Of a stretch of 64,000 nt of DNA, positions 32,838 to 43,867 are shown piece by piece. The stretch spans positions 1-64,000 of the forward strand of contig JABCPU010000372.1 of the NCBI GenBank assembly GCA_016800925.1, read 5' to 3'. The notes below the pieces were generated by a model, which saw only the letters and a program-made list of their open reading frames with translations, was not told the origin of the DNA and did not search any database. The translations under genes and the position numbers were made by a program. How positions within the stretch are numbered: position 1 is the stretch's first letter; the number at the start of each line of letters is the position of its first letter. Source of the DNA: Suillus spraguei. Taxonomy: Eukaryota; Basidiomycota; Agaricomycetes; Boletales; Suillaceae.

Positions 32838-34508
32838 ATGGTTTCTACTAAAACATGGGCGGAGCTGTTCCACAAAGAGATGATCCTGACACCGGTAGAG
32901 ATGTCGGACGAATACTACCAGTCTGATAATATCACATTCATAGCCTACTTTCCCGACGGCAAGCAAATGTTTAGCGGGTCCTTGGACAAGATCACTCGGC
33001 GATGGGACCTGGAGTCGGGCAAGGAAATTGAAGAAGCGCGGGATGTTTGCGAGGAGGAGATAACCGCAGTGGCGGTATCAAGGGATGGTCGATGGGTTAT
33101 CACGGGTGGTAGACGCGGCAAACGTCCGGAGCTGAAGGCCTGCGAGATTGAGACGGGAATGGTGAAAAGATTTGAAGGCCACTCACGGAGTATCATCTGC
33201 ATTGATATCTCTGCCGACAGTACGCTGCTTGCGAGTGGGTCATACGATTCGACAGCGCGAATATGGAACTTGGAAACTGGTAAACTCGTGGCTGGTCCCT
33301 TCAAGTCCATCGACCATGTGGGCGCAGTTCGATTCTCCCCAGACTCGAAAAAGCTTGCAGTCATGTCGACTGTAGGGAGGTGCCTTGAGGTCTGGGACGT
33401 CCAATCACAGAAATTAGGTGTGAGGATAGGACAATCTAGTGAAGATGGATCCGCAGATGCACCAGTGTTCTGGACAAACCAAAACCAAAACATCTTGACT
33501 GCGTTCAGCTTCAACGGCGACTACGCCACAACGATCTATGAATTTAATGCGTCGACGCTGAAGACTGTCGGAATCCCCTTCATAGGGCGTACCCAGATTG
33601 TCATGAGTCTAGCACTTTTATTTAAAGGCACCCTCCTCATCGGTGCTTACAATGACGCAACCATTAATCTTTGGGCCTTCGAGTCCCGTCAGCTCCTTTC
33701 ATCCTACAGCCTTGGCAGCGCCGTTGTCCACACCCTCATGCCCTCGCCAGATTCACTTCGATTAGCTTACACGACTTATGGTGATCCTGATATCTATATG
33801 TTCGACGTTACCCCCGCTCTGCTTTCTATACAGTCTACCCTGCATAAGGTACGCATTCACCTGCATGAAACCATCTTCTCTGGACTGACCTTTTCTTGAA
33901 GACCCATGCCAATTTGCTTAACGTATGTATCCCACTATCATCGTCACAATTGTGGATTCACATGAATCATTACAGTCTGACGCAACCCGTCGTCCGCCGC
34001 TGTGCGCAGAACCCCAGCGAAACGGCCTGTCATCGTATCTTCTCCCAGGCATCAAATCCATTCGCCTACAACAGACCATCAACAACCCGTTTTCCTTCGC
34101 CATGTCCGCAAACTCTTTCACTTTTCTTCTCGTACGAATTCAGTTCCTCCTGTACAGCCTCCCGATCCGTGGGATGTTCGTCTTTCATCTCTTTTCTTTT
34201 AGAGTTGACTAGACAGTTCCTGCAGTTCCCTGCCACATCCCCCTTGCCTCCTAACCGCTCGGCCCCGCCACAGATCGAAACTCAGTTTAATCATGTTGGT
34301 CTTCAGTTTTAGTAAACTTGCAATGTATGACTGAGTCCATATTCAGTTTGAAATGAGCTCCCCGCCCCGCCGCTCGAACGGAATCACGCACTTCCTGCGT
34401 CAGGGCCTTTCCTTCCATAGGTCCAGACCCCAACACGAACTACCTGTCGTTGAAGTCCCACCCGGACGGAAATTCACTGTAACACAATTCTTCTTTTTTC
34501 TCATTGCC
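32838..34508 (+). pseudogene. WD40 gene 3, frameshifted and cut by a LINE
   Basis: Exon 1 (32838-33848) is an intact propeller (MVSTKTWAEL..., blades ending WDL, WNL, WDV, LWAF). Exon 2 from 33976 holds the family tail, but the start reads CGTCGTCCGCCGCTGTGCGC where the deleted paralog has CGTCGTCCTGTCGTGCGC. The 2 extra bases move the frame away from TPAKRPVIVSSPRHQ. The last exon (HELPVVEVPPGRKFTVTQFF) stops where a LINE poly(A) joins at 34509, inside what is the membrane segment in gene 1. A protein made of the propeller alone could still be expressed. Confidence 0.72.
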
Positions 34509-34534
34509 TTTTTTTTTTTTTTTTTTTGATCCTT

Positions 34535-34569
34535 GTTTATTGTCCGTTGGGGCTATGCCCTATGATGGA
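34535..34569 (-). other. LINE 3' stem-loop and poly(A) signal
   Basis: On the minus strand: GTCC-N4-TAGGGC-N3-GCCCC-N3-GGAC then AATAAA, about 14 nt before the poly(A). The outer GTCC/GGAC and inner GGGC/GCCC pairs form a stem. The same structure ends the truncated LINE at 8729-8763. Confidence 0.65.
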
Positions 34570-34718
34570 CACTACCTACTGTACATCTAATCTATTCGTA
34601 TATGCTTTGGTCCGTTTTTTGGTTGTCTATGCTATACAGTGGTCCTGGCTTGCGCGCGGACGTTAGGGCCTTCTTCAGGCTCTTGATATGATTTGTGCGA
34701 CTTGTTGTCGCGTTTCCT

Positions 34719-37700
34719 CTATTCCTTCTCCTTTTCCGCTGGGGGGGTTACATCTCCGAAGGTTTGTTCCAATCTTCTCGTGCGCGCGATGTACGTCAAC
34801 GTTGCTCTCATTCCCTTGCTTTCGTTCAGCAGGTACTCGATTTTGCATTGTCTTGCTCCGACTTCTTTCCTCATTTGTTCTCTCTGGTTCACGTATGCTG
34901 GGCAGACTAGGATGAAGTGGTGTACCGTTTCGTCATGGTTTTCGCATGCTGGGCAACGCGCCGTTGGGGATTTCGCTATTCGTTTGAGGTGTTTGTTGAG
35001 CGCTATATGTCCCGTGCGGAGTTGAAACATCAGTGAGCTGTGACGTCTCGGTAGCTTCTCTATCTTCTTTGCAAACTTCTTTGATGGTGCTGACGTGTCG
35101 ACTGATTTGAGCAGTGTGTAGCGCGGTGAGTTCTCCATGATGGTGGTGGCCTCTTTTTTGATCTTTGCGTAGAAGTGTTGTCTTAGTGCCGCTTTGCTCC
35201 TTGGTAGGATTCTGAGTTCTCCTTCCTCGGTTAGGAGCGACTTTGGCTGGGCTCGTGTGTCTGATGATTCGCCTCGTGCGGCGCGTTTCGCGTGAGTGTC
35301 TGCCTCTTCATTCCCTGGTATCCCTACATGGCCTGGCGTCCATCTGACTTTGAGTTTTCTTTCGTCGTGCTCAGGGATGAGTCTTCTAAGATCATCGTGG
35401 AATTGGTCCATGAGGTAGTGTCCTGGCTGTGAGCGGAAAGCTTCGGTTGCTCTTATCGCTGCCTGATTGTCGACACCTAGGGATATGGTGCCCCTTCTTC
35501 CTCCCGTCTCCTTCAGCAGTTGTACTGCTAATATCATCCCCACCAACTCTGCTTCATAGACCGTATGCTCGCGGTCGCTCCCCAAGTGAAACCTCTTGCT
35601 TCCTATCACTTCGTTGCCTCTCATGACCACTGCTGCTCCTCCAACTCCCCCATCCACCATTGACCCGTCTGAGTACGCCCTTAGGTTTTCATCGGCGAGT
35701 CCGTCTTCTATCTTTGCTGTCTCGGCCTTCTCCGCTATGTGGATGTCTACATCCGGCTCCCACTTGGGGTAGTGTCTGACTGGGTCTATCTTTTCCACCG
35801 TCGATGGGTTGATCCTGAATTCGTACATCAGCTTATGCAGTGGGGATGGATAGCGTTTTTTCCCCTTAAAATCTCTCTCTTTGCCGTAATCGTATGCGTT
35901 CTTGATTCCCTTGGCTAGTGGATGTTTCTGTGGGAGTGTCGCCATTCTGAGCGTGGCTCTGTAGCACGCTTTTCGAAGAGTCTGCTGAAAAGGTAGTACA
36001 TTAGCGTGCGCGTCTAGCATGTCTGTGGGACTTGATCTTAGTCCTCCCGCAATTGATATGGTTGCCATTCTCTGCACTCGCGCCATCTGCGAGGCGAAGC
36101 CTCTTGCTCCTCGCCCTTTCCCCCTTTCCCCCTCCCCTTTTCTACTAGACCTGCGCACCACACATCTGCGGCGTACAACATCTTCGGGACGATTACTCCC
36201 TCATACAGTTTTTTCATCAGTTTCCCGTGTATTCCCTTCGTCGGACGTATCATCCGGCTACATGCTAGCGCGTACTTCGTTCCTTTGGCCAGTGCGTGGG
36301 CCGCCTGCTCCTTGAAGTTTAGATTTTCGTCGATGATGATTCCTAGAAATTTGTGCGACTTCGAAGGTTGGATTGTGTGATCGCGGATGGTGATGGGTAC
36401 TCGTGGCGTAGGGACTGTCTTGTTGGGGTTTTCGGTGCTTCGAACTCGTATCCTGGAAAGACAAATTAGTGCGGTTTTGTCTAGCTCAAACTCAGCGTTG
36501 TATTCCTCGCTCCAGTCAAGTGCACCTCCTTGCTTTTCCATCATGTTTTTGACCTTTGCGTTTGATTCCTCGTATGAGCGCCCTCTTGCTATTAGCGCTA
36601 CATCGTCGATGAATCCTAGACTCAGTTCTCCTTTGCTGGGTCTCGGGTCTGCGACTCGCAGGACTGGTGCGTTGTAGAAGATGAAGCCCATTGGGGATAG
36701 CGGACATCCCTGGTCTAGTCCATCTGACACATTGAACAAGTTTGACTGGTAGTCGTCGAAAAAGAGATGCGTCGTTCTGTTGTCCAGTCTTCGTTTGTAC
36801 CAATCTACATATTCCTTTGGTATTCTTGCTTTTCTGAGGTTGTGTAGTAGCTTGCTTGCTACCACGCTCGGGAAGGCCGCCTTTACGTCAAGGAAGAGTA
36901 GGGAAACGTGGTTGTTTGTTTTCGACGCCCAGGAATCTGTTATGAACTTAGTTAGCAGGTGGAGGGAGTCTACCGTTGATCGTCCCGGTCGACCGCCGAA
37001 GTGGGTTGGGGGTAATAGATGGTGTTCTTCTGCAATATATGTTAGATCGTCGGCAACACATGATGAAAGGATCTTAGCCATCGTGTCTAATAGCGTTATC
37101 AGTCTATATGCCTTCGGGACACTGTAGTCTGGCCTTCCTGGCTTCCTGAGTACGATCGTCGAGGAACATTTCCATTCGTTCGGGTACACTTCGAGGGTGA
37201 ACGTAGCTCTGTATATTGGTGCCATGAATGGTACAAGAAGGTCAGCGCATTTCATGAATACTACGTTGCTTATCCCATTGGGTCCTGGGGCTTTGAACGG
37301 TGATAGTTTCGCGATTGCTCTGTGTACTTGCTGGTTCGTGATTGGTCTGAATTCACATATTGGAGGGTCGTAGTCGAAGTCCGGGTTCACTTGGTCATCG
37401 TCTGGCGGCGTTCTGAAGAATACCTCGTAAAGTAGCTCGCTCTTTCGGGTGTTATCTTGCGTCGTGTTGTCCTGATTGTTTGCCCTCGGGTCTTGGAGGG
37501 TTTTGATCCTTGTGTGTATCTGGTCGGAAGGGTCGCCTGCTACGTATCTATGAAAGGTCCATACTCCTGTGAATGTCAGTTCCTCTAACCATTCTGTCCA
37601 ATGGTTTGTCTTCGCTCGCTTGATACTTTCTGAGAATCGGTTTCGTGCGATTCTATATTCCTCGTGCACTGGGTCGTTTCGTCTCGCTAATTTCTTTCTT

Positions 37701-38814
37701 GATATCCTTCCTAGTTTGTGTGTTGCTTTTCGTTTGGTGTCCAGTTCCTTCGACCACCATCTCTTCGCGTACAGGGATGGTTTGGTCTTCGGTACGCACT
37801 TCTCTACTGTTTCGGCGATGCTTGTTGTGAGTGCCTTGAACGCCTCGTCGAACTGTTCTCGTGTCTTGATTTCCGTTGCCTGTGGGATGTGTCTAGTTTA
37901 GTTTCAAGGACCTCCCGGAACTCTTCCCAGTCCGTGTCTCTGAAGTTGCGCTTGGGGCTGGTTTCAATTCGTTCTGGTTGGAGGTTGATGGTACTAATTA
38001 TGGGGAAATGGTCAGTTACTACTGGGCGTAGCTGGTACTCTACACTGCACTGCGTGAACGAGTGCTCAAGATCTGCTGAACAAAATACATTGTCTGGGCG
38101 CGTTAAGTTTTTGGTGTTTGATGCCTCTAGAGTGGCTATGTTTGGGGGGAGGACCTGGACTAAGTTATATAGTGATAGAAGGTTTATCAGTACTCCCGCG
38201 GCATCTAAGTTCGCCGCGGTGAAGAGATGTACATTATGTTGCATTTCCCACATTGGGTGGTGGCGATTGAAATCGCCTAGCCAGATTATATGTTCATTAT
38301 ATACAGTGTTGTCGCCTTGAGCGATTCGCTGCTGCGTGCGATGTCTCTGGGAGTTTCGTTCAGACACCATGTGCCTCTCCATGAAGTGGAGTGTGCTATC
38401 GCTATCGCAGGGGTTATATATGTTGTAGATACGCACCTTGCCGAAAGCCCCCGTTAGCTCTATCGCCATAGCATTCGCTGACTTGAGTGGTATAATGTGC
38501 CAATTGTTTTTCGATAGTCTCTTGTTGACTAGGATTATTGTCTGTGATCATCCTGGGTTTGCGTGGTGGTCCGTTGGGTAGATTACGTCCCAGAACTGTC
38601 TTAGATTGGAGGCGTTAGCAAGATTCACGGGGTTGAGATATGGTTCTTGGATGCACGCTATATCGTATACGTGCGGGTTTAAGTTTTTCAGCATGTGCTC
38701 CCATGCGTTGTTGGATTTCTGAAGGTTTTGCTGCCAGATTTTCAAGTCTTCGCGTTCTTGGTGTGTGTTGTCGGCGTCATCCATCACTAGTTTCCGGCAT
38801 GGTCCTGGTCCCAC
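34719..38814 (-). pseudogene. LINE ORF2: endonuclease, RT and RNase H
   Basis: Reads from 38814 down, with its first Met overlapping ORF1 by 28 nt. The endonuclease has QNLQKSN, CIQEPYLN, LGDFNRHHPMW and TDHFPI. RT (37669-36038) has FGGRPGRSTVDSLHLL, FLDVKAAFPSV, DQGCPLSP and the catalytic FIDDVAL. After a Cys-poor linker, RNase H has AYSDGS, VYEAELVG, VDNQAA and WTPGHVGIPGNEEAD, so all four acidic residues are present; a late CPAC...H...C cluster follows. Breaks: TGA at 38548-38550 (ANPG-stop-SQTII, Arg CGA to TGA likely), a frameshift near 37870, and one in the CCCTTTCCCC-type run near 36110-36135. Otherwise well preserved, so decay is recent. Confidence 0.85.
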
Positions 38815-40655
38815 CCTCTTTGTGGGCTGTAGGGTTCGTGGAGGGAGCTGTAAGGGGAGCTAGACCATCTTGGAGGTGTTGATTGCGTTTCGGTCTCTTC
38901 TTGGGTGGGTAGTTTCCATTGTGTTCGGTGGTCTGCTTGAGGTCTTGTCATCTGCCATGCTTCTGGGATTCGGGATTGACCTCCCAATGGGATTCGGTTG
39001 GCGTTCCTGTTGTTGAGGTTCCGTTCCTCGCGTTCTTGGTTGTTGTTGTTGTTGTTGGTGGGCCGTCCATGTTCCGCTCTGTTTCTTGGTGGTGGGTATC
39101 GTTGTGGTTGATGATCCTCTGTCGCTTGCTGCCATATTGGGGCTGTCTCGTTGTTCTCTTCAAAATTTTGACTCGTTAGTGGTTCCCAGGTAAGAGGGTC
39201 TTCTGTGAGGAAAAATCGGTACTTAGCGTCTTCATTGCGGTTCTTGTGTCCATCCCACTTCTTCGTGAACGTCGGGCATTGTCGACTCCAGGCTGCATGG
39301 CCCTTCACTTTGCAGTTCCTGCAGAAGAACTCGTTTTGGTCTGTGACTTGGCACGCGGCTGTTCGGTGGTGTTCCCCGCATGTACCGCACGTCTCCTGTT
39401 CCTGTGGGCATTCTGCGGCCATGTGAGTGTTTTCGAACGAGTGGCATTTGAGGCATCTGGTCGGTTCTGGTATTAGCTTTCTTCCATATACTTTCTTACC
39501 TTCAATTGTCAGGCCAAACTTGATGGCTTGATTTGCTCCCTCCTTGGAGTTAAAGGTCACTATTATGTGGGCTGTTCGTTGTCCTGGTTTGCGCCTTGCT
39601 TCCGGTTTGATGTATCGCGCCTTGCTAATCGTTTTTGGTTTCAAGCCCGCCTTCTTCTCAACGTCCGCTAGTGCTGCTGGGTTGTTGGGTACAAAGGTTA
39701 CTGGTACATTTTCCACTATAACGTTGTGCATTCGCTCCTTGATCACTATTTCCGCTTCGAAGTGTTCCAGGAAGTATCCTCGGTTTGCTGCCACGTTGAA
39801 CCACTCTGCTGCCTCGGGTGAGTTGAGCTCGTAAAGGACTCCTCCATGAGGGAGACGGCGTGCTGAGATGAAGTTGATTGATGTTGGAAGTACAACTTTC
39901 TCCTTTGACATTTGCTCCACTGCTAAGGTGGCCTTTGCTACTAGTTGCGCCTCCATTAGGTCTTTCAGAGAGTTGGCGAAGAGCTGTGATCGTCTGTCGA
40001 CTAGGATCTGCCTTGCCTGTGTCTCGCTTCTCGCTAGTACCTTCGTTAGTGGGGCAGGGATGTTAGTTTTGGCTGCGTCTGCAAACGTTCGTGGTCCGTC
40101 AGACTGTTCATCACTCGTTCTTTGTGGCGTTGTGCTCTTCATGTTTCCAGCTATCTTTCCCAAATCTTCCGCTGATGATTTCAAGTTGGTGCGTACCTCC
40201 GTCATCGACTCTATTGTTTTCTTTTGCGCGTCTATTGTTTCTGTTAATGTCTCGACTTTCTCGTCTAGGGTCGCAATCGGTCCGCCTATTAGGGCTTTGA
40301 CTTTTTCTATGATGTTTTCCGTGTTTATTTCCGTATTGACTTCCTGTATTATTAGTGCAATTGCTCGTAGTATGTCAGTATGTGTGGCGCCTAGATTTGC
40401 TGTGATACTAAATTCGAATAAAGCTACCGAGATTGATTGCAACATGCTACCGGCTGTTGGCATTACGAGACCGTGCATGGACAAGATTTTTCGTGCTGTG
40501 TTCAGGTTGACAACATCTGTCTTCGTTCCTGTGCCCAATATGTGGTCTTGTATGGGTCTACTGGTTGAAAGCAAAGGTTTATCAGCTGCTGTCCGTCGGT
40601 TGGCCCTACCTGTGGTTGTCGTGGTGACCGGGCTCATTGAGTTGATTGTTGGCAT
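38787..40655 (-). CDS. LINE ORF1, zinc-knuckle RNA-binding protein
   Basis: 622 codons, intact. A helical N-terminal region (EKVETLTETIDAQKKTIESM looks like a coiled coil) is followed by a central domain with FISARRLPHGGVLYELNSPE and IVENVPVTFVPNNP, an RNA-binding fold typical of these ORF1 proteins. Three knuckle-like clusters come next: CLKCHSFENTHMAAEC, CGTCGEHHRTAAC and CRNCKVKGHAAWSRQC. A low-complexity Asn/Gln/Arg tail ends it. It coats LINE RNA for retrotransposition. The stop lies inside the start of ORF2. Confidence 0.85.
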   Translation of the reverse strand: MPTINSMSPVTTTTTGRANRRTAADKPLLSTSRPIQDHILGTGTKTDVVNLNTARKILSMHGLVMPTAGSMLQSISVALFEFSITANLGATHTDILRAIALIIQEVNTEINTENIIEKVKALIGGPIATLDEKVETLTETIDAQKKTIESMTEVRTNLKSSAEDLGKIAGNMKSTTPQRTSDEQSDGPRTFADAAKTNIPAPLTKVLARSETQARQILVDRRSQLFANSLKDLMEAQLVAKATLAVEQMSKEKVVLPTSINFISARRLPHGGVLYELNSPEAAEWFNVAANRGYFLEHFEAEIVIKERMHNVIVENVPVTFVPNNPAALADVEKKAGLKPKTISKARYIKPEARRKPGQRTAHIIVTFNSKEGANQAIKFGLTIEGKKVYGRKLIPEPTRCLKCHSFENTHMAAECPQEQETCGTCGEHHRTAACQVTDQNEFFCRNCKVKGHAAWSRQCPTFTKKWDGHKNRNEDAKYRFFLTEDPLTWEPLTSQNFEENNETAPIWQQATEDHQPQRYPPPRNRAEHGRPTNNNNNNQEREERNLNNRNANRIPLGGQSRIPEAWQMTRPQADHRTQWKLPTQEETETQSTPPRWSSSPYSSLHEPYSPQRGWDQDHAGN

Positions 40656-40830
40656 TTTGTTTGCTTTGTTGCTTCGTTCTTGGTTCTTGGTCTAGGGTTT
40701 TGGCGGTTTGTCTGGTGTCCTGGTGACCGCTGGGGCGCCTCTGGGCGTCCTTAGCGCTGTTGAGCGCGTTGTTGGCGGTTGGTTTCCGGGGTCCTAGTCG
40801 GGGTGCCACCTGGTTCAGGTCCAAGAAGCG

Positions 40831-41290
40831 ATCCTGTGTCTAGGTACTTTAATATTAAGTCTGTTCTATTATGACTGAGGGCTAACACTGTGTCTAGCAT
40901 TAATAGAAAGTGCAGACATATGGTATGGCAGCGGGTCTCTTGGGTACAGAGCCATGACCAAGGTCCCAGATGCATTGATGAGGATGCCAAGTAAGAGAAT
41001 TGCATATTGTATGACCAGTTGCTGGACTAGTAATAGATCTTTCTGAAGACAAAGTCCAGGAAGGACTGCTGGTAGAAATTCCATGATGCACGCTACTACT
41101 ATAGGAGAGTATGTACATGAAGTTACATTTGAGCTCCGCCTGCTGGAAGGAGGAGGATGCCGAACGAACACACAGCCGCAACATCAAATGTTGCAAATAT
41201 TTGTCAACTGGCGAGTTTCCGAACAGACTCTAATTAAAAATCAAATTGAATCAGTGATGAGAATCAAATTATGAACTGTAACGTGGCCTG
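40831..41290. other. Intergenic, hydrophobic ORF of doubtful meaning
   Basis: A minus-strand ORF (40869-41171) encodes a hydrophobic stretch (LLVQQLVIQYAILLLGILI) but has no recognisable family. No gene is called. Confidence 0.3.
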
Positions 41291-42240
41291 TGGGCGAATA
41301 TTTTACGTGTCTGACAAAACTCTTCTCCCAAGGACTTGTGGCTCCCAGTCGGGGACGGTCGCAGTTCGGACATTGCAACCGCTCTCCTCAGCGCTCAGCA
41401 ATGCTTGCTACACTAGCCTGGCAATGCATTCGTGATAAGTGGCATCTCTGTGGAAATGAATGTGAGGTAAGCCAATGAATGTTTGAACCATTAGTAACCA
41501 GGCGAATTCTATTGAAATTCCTGCCGCCCATCAGGATCAAAAGAAAACAGTCTCTTACCTAGTGTTCCGTGGATAAATATTTAGTTATCCACTCACCTAG
41601 TTATCTACGTGAATGACTAGGTGAATGCATCTGTGCGCAAGAGAAGGTTTTGACGGAGACAGACTTGGGACGTGGAATAGATTTATGTATGATATGTCAT
41701 TACAGTTACTAGAAATGCTCATATTGCATAATGCATAAAAAATTTTCAAGATATGCACAGTTATTCGTTCATAGAAACGAACCTGGTCCATCCATTGCTG
41801 TTAATGTATATTTTTTTGCGCCCAAGAATGATTTTTTAGTGATTTGTTCTGGTTTTATTTATTTATGCATTATGAGCGTTTCTACTGTACTTAGTATTGG
41901 TCCTCGATTTCTCTGGATATCCACGGTGGATAACTCCAAAGAAGGTTATCCAAGGAACACTACTATTATCACACTTTATCGAGAGGTCGAATCCTTGCAC
42001 TCACAATGATGATGTGACTCTGATAACCTAGGCGATGTATTTATTTTGGGTGGTATTCTATGGGAATGAACGTGAGTCAAGTCGATGAATGTTTGAATCG
42101 TTGGCAGTAACTACTAACTAGGTGAATTGTATTGAGATTCCTACCACTTTCCAGGATCAAAATTAAACCGTCTCTTACCACACTTTATCGAGGGGTCAAT
42201 TCCTTGCACTCATGTTGTGACTCGGGTCGGAACTACTTCA
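41290..42240 (+). repeat. Tandem duplicated protease upstream block
   Basis: 41460-41561 with 41963-42010, and 42050-42240, are two copies of one block (GAATGTTTGAA, ATTGAAATTCCTGCCG, CAGTCTCTTACC, CACTTTATCGAGAGGTCGAA). Related copies lie at 50230-50560, 53115-53340 and, inverted, about 25990-26340. The first copy is interrupted by a MITE. Confidence 0.6.
41562..41960. mobile_element. MITE with TA duplication (Tc1/mariner-like)
   Basis: 399 bp bounded by GTGTTCCGTGGATAA and the inverse TTATCCAAGGAACAC (one mismatch), with TA on both sides (41560-41561 and 41961-41962). A second inverted pair lies inside: TAGAAATGCTCAT near 41710 and ATGAGCGTTTCTA near 41871. There is no ORF of its own. Removing it rejoins the tandem block CAGTCTCTTACC / CTATTATCACAC. 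Confidence 0.75.
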
Positions 42241-42316
42241 TCACTGTTTTTTGGAGGGGGACGTTTCAATATAGTACGTGCCACGGTCATCGCGTTCGCT
42301 GGCACATAACTTGAAG

Positions 42317-42323
42317 TATATAA
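42317..42323 (+). promoter_or_regulatory. TATA box of protease copy B
   Basis: TATATAA 36 bp before the ATG, in the block CACATAACTTGAAG-TATATAA shared by all three protease copies. Confidence 0.7.
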
Positions 42324-42358
42324 GGGGGTACTGAGTATGATATTACCTCCAACAAGCC

Positions 42359-43867
42359 ATGATCCTCACTGCATCCTTGGCACTTCTCCTGGCTTTGTCA
42401 ATCACAGGATCTCCCATTGAAGTTCGCAATTCCCCCATCATTGTCCCCCTTGCCAGGAGACTGGGCTTCTCCAATGGTACTATTGACCTCGTGCAACACG
42501 ATAAAGCTCGTGTGGCGGCCTTCAGGGACTACAATACGCATAGCCGACGTGCTGAAAGTATTCCTACGACATTCGCCTCTACAGGTAGATACACCATAGC
42601 ACTTGATGTTGGCGACCCCCCCACAACCTGTTAGTTCAACACTCAGAAAACATGCAGCTGCTAATTTATAATTGAAGACAACTTGGTTGTCGACACCGGT
42701 AGCGCAGTCACATGGATTGGCGCCGGCACTCCATACGGCGAAACCGGCTTCAACACCGGACAGCGTGTAGGGGAAACCTACGGTGGTGGGCAGTTTCGTG
42801 AAAGGTCCTTCTCTGGTATGACATACAACAGTATCATAAGTTGAAAATACCTACAATTATCTATAGGAACTTTCTTTGTCGACACCGTCACTCTCGGTCA
42901 CGGGCTCACCATCCATAACTACCCAATCGCTGTTGCTTCTATCACGACCAACTTCCAACGCTATGACGGTATCCTCGGCATCGGGCCTCGGGCTTTGACA
43001 TTCAATACCCTGAAAGATATCCCGACTGCCGTGTATTCAACTTTTACTGACTGGCTGGTCACCACAAGCGCCATTCGTCAGAACATTGTTGGTATATTTT
43101 TCAAGCCCGTCACTGGGGGTAGAGACACCGCTGTCGGAGGGCTCGCCTTTGGTGGACCTGACTATACCAAGTGCGATAGTACCATTGCATACACGTAAGC
43201 TACCCCACCTCAGCTCCTAGATCAATCCAGACTCTTAGTAATTATGTTGTTTCAGTGATGTCACCAACGACTTCTCCTCAAGGGACTACTGGGGTATCGA
43301 GCAGAGAATCACTTACCGCAACACGCACATCTTGCTACGCACTGCTGGTGTCATCGATACTGGCTTCAATTTTATTTACATTGCCTCCTGTGTGTATTTA
43401 GAGTGCAGCGAGTAATAATGGTCTAATCAGCGTTCGATAGATGCCTATGACATATACCGGGCTGAAACCGGCGCTACTTTCGATCAGCCGACTGGTCTTC
43501 TCCGTATTACCCCTGACCAGTACAGGGACCTAGGGGAGTTGAAGTTCTATATTGGCAACGTACGTCAATTCTGTCAGCCCTCACACCCCTTGTTCACCAT
43601 TTTTCACAGCAAGAGCAAGAGACAGTCCTCGTTCTCATCGCTGACGCCCAAATCTGGCCTCGTTCTCTCAACTCCAAGATTCCTGGTGCTGAGATCAATG
43701 GTATATATCTCATCATCAACAGGCTGGACGAAGGCGAAATGCTGGGCTTTATTAATGGCTACACATTTATGCAGCGCTTCTACACCGTGTTGGATAGTAG
43801 CGACTCGGACAACCGCAAGGTCGGTTTTGCCACAACCCCGTTCACTTATGACAGCACCAATTATTAG
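42359..43867 (+). CDS. Secreted aspartic protease copy B (A1, polyporopepsin-like), intact
   Basis: Exons 42359-42629, 42678-42815, 42867-43194, 43256-43389, 43441-43559 and 43610-43867 join in frame to 415 aa; introns are 48-61 bp. Signal peptide MILTASLALLLALSITG, then a propeptide with basic LARRLG and KARVAAFR. The first active-site loop is VVDTGSAVTWIG and the second is VIDTGFNFIY, where Phe replaces the usual Ser/Thr after DTG. A Tyr flap region (TYGGGQF) and the C-terminal blocks DAQIWPRSLN, GYTFMQRFY and KVGFATTPF follow. The family cleaves proteins at acid pH outside the cell. Among the three copies it is the only one with an open frame throughout. Copies A and C share exon borders and promoter. 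Confidence 0.85.

Larger units (their letters stand above)
34509..40830 (-). mobile_element. Tad-like LINE with RNase H
   Basis: Non-LTR retrotransposon on the minus strand. Its poly(A) is the 18-T run at 34509-34526. ORF1 is a zinc-knuckle protein and ORF2 has an APE-like endonuclease, RT and RNase H, the layout of the Tad1 clade. The 5' border near 40830 is approximate. It lies in the last exon of WD40 gene 3. I found no target duplication and no remainder of the gene on the far side, so the 5' junction may involve a deletion. Confidence 0.85.

Noticed and set aside
37718..38320. 200-codon plus-strand ORF over the LINE endonuclease
   Set aside because: Antisense of the GDFN/TDHF endonuclease frame; no family resemblance.
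39868..40695. 275-codon plus-strand ORF over the LINE ORF1
   Set aside because: Antisense shadow of a clearly recognisable zinc-knuckle ORF1.
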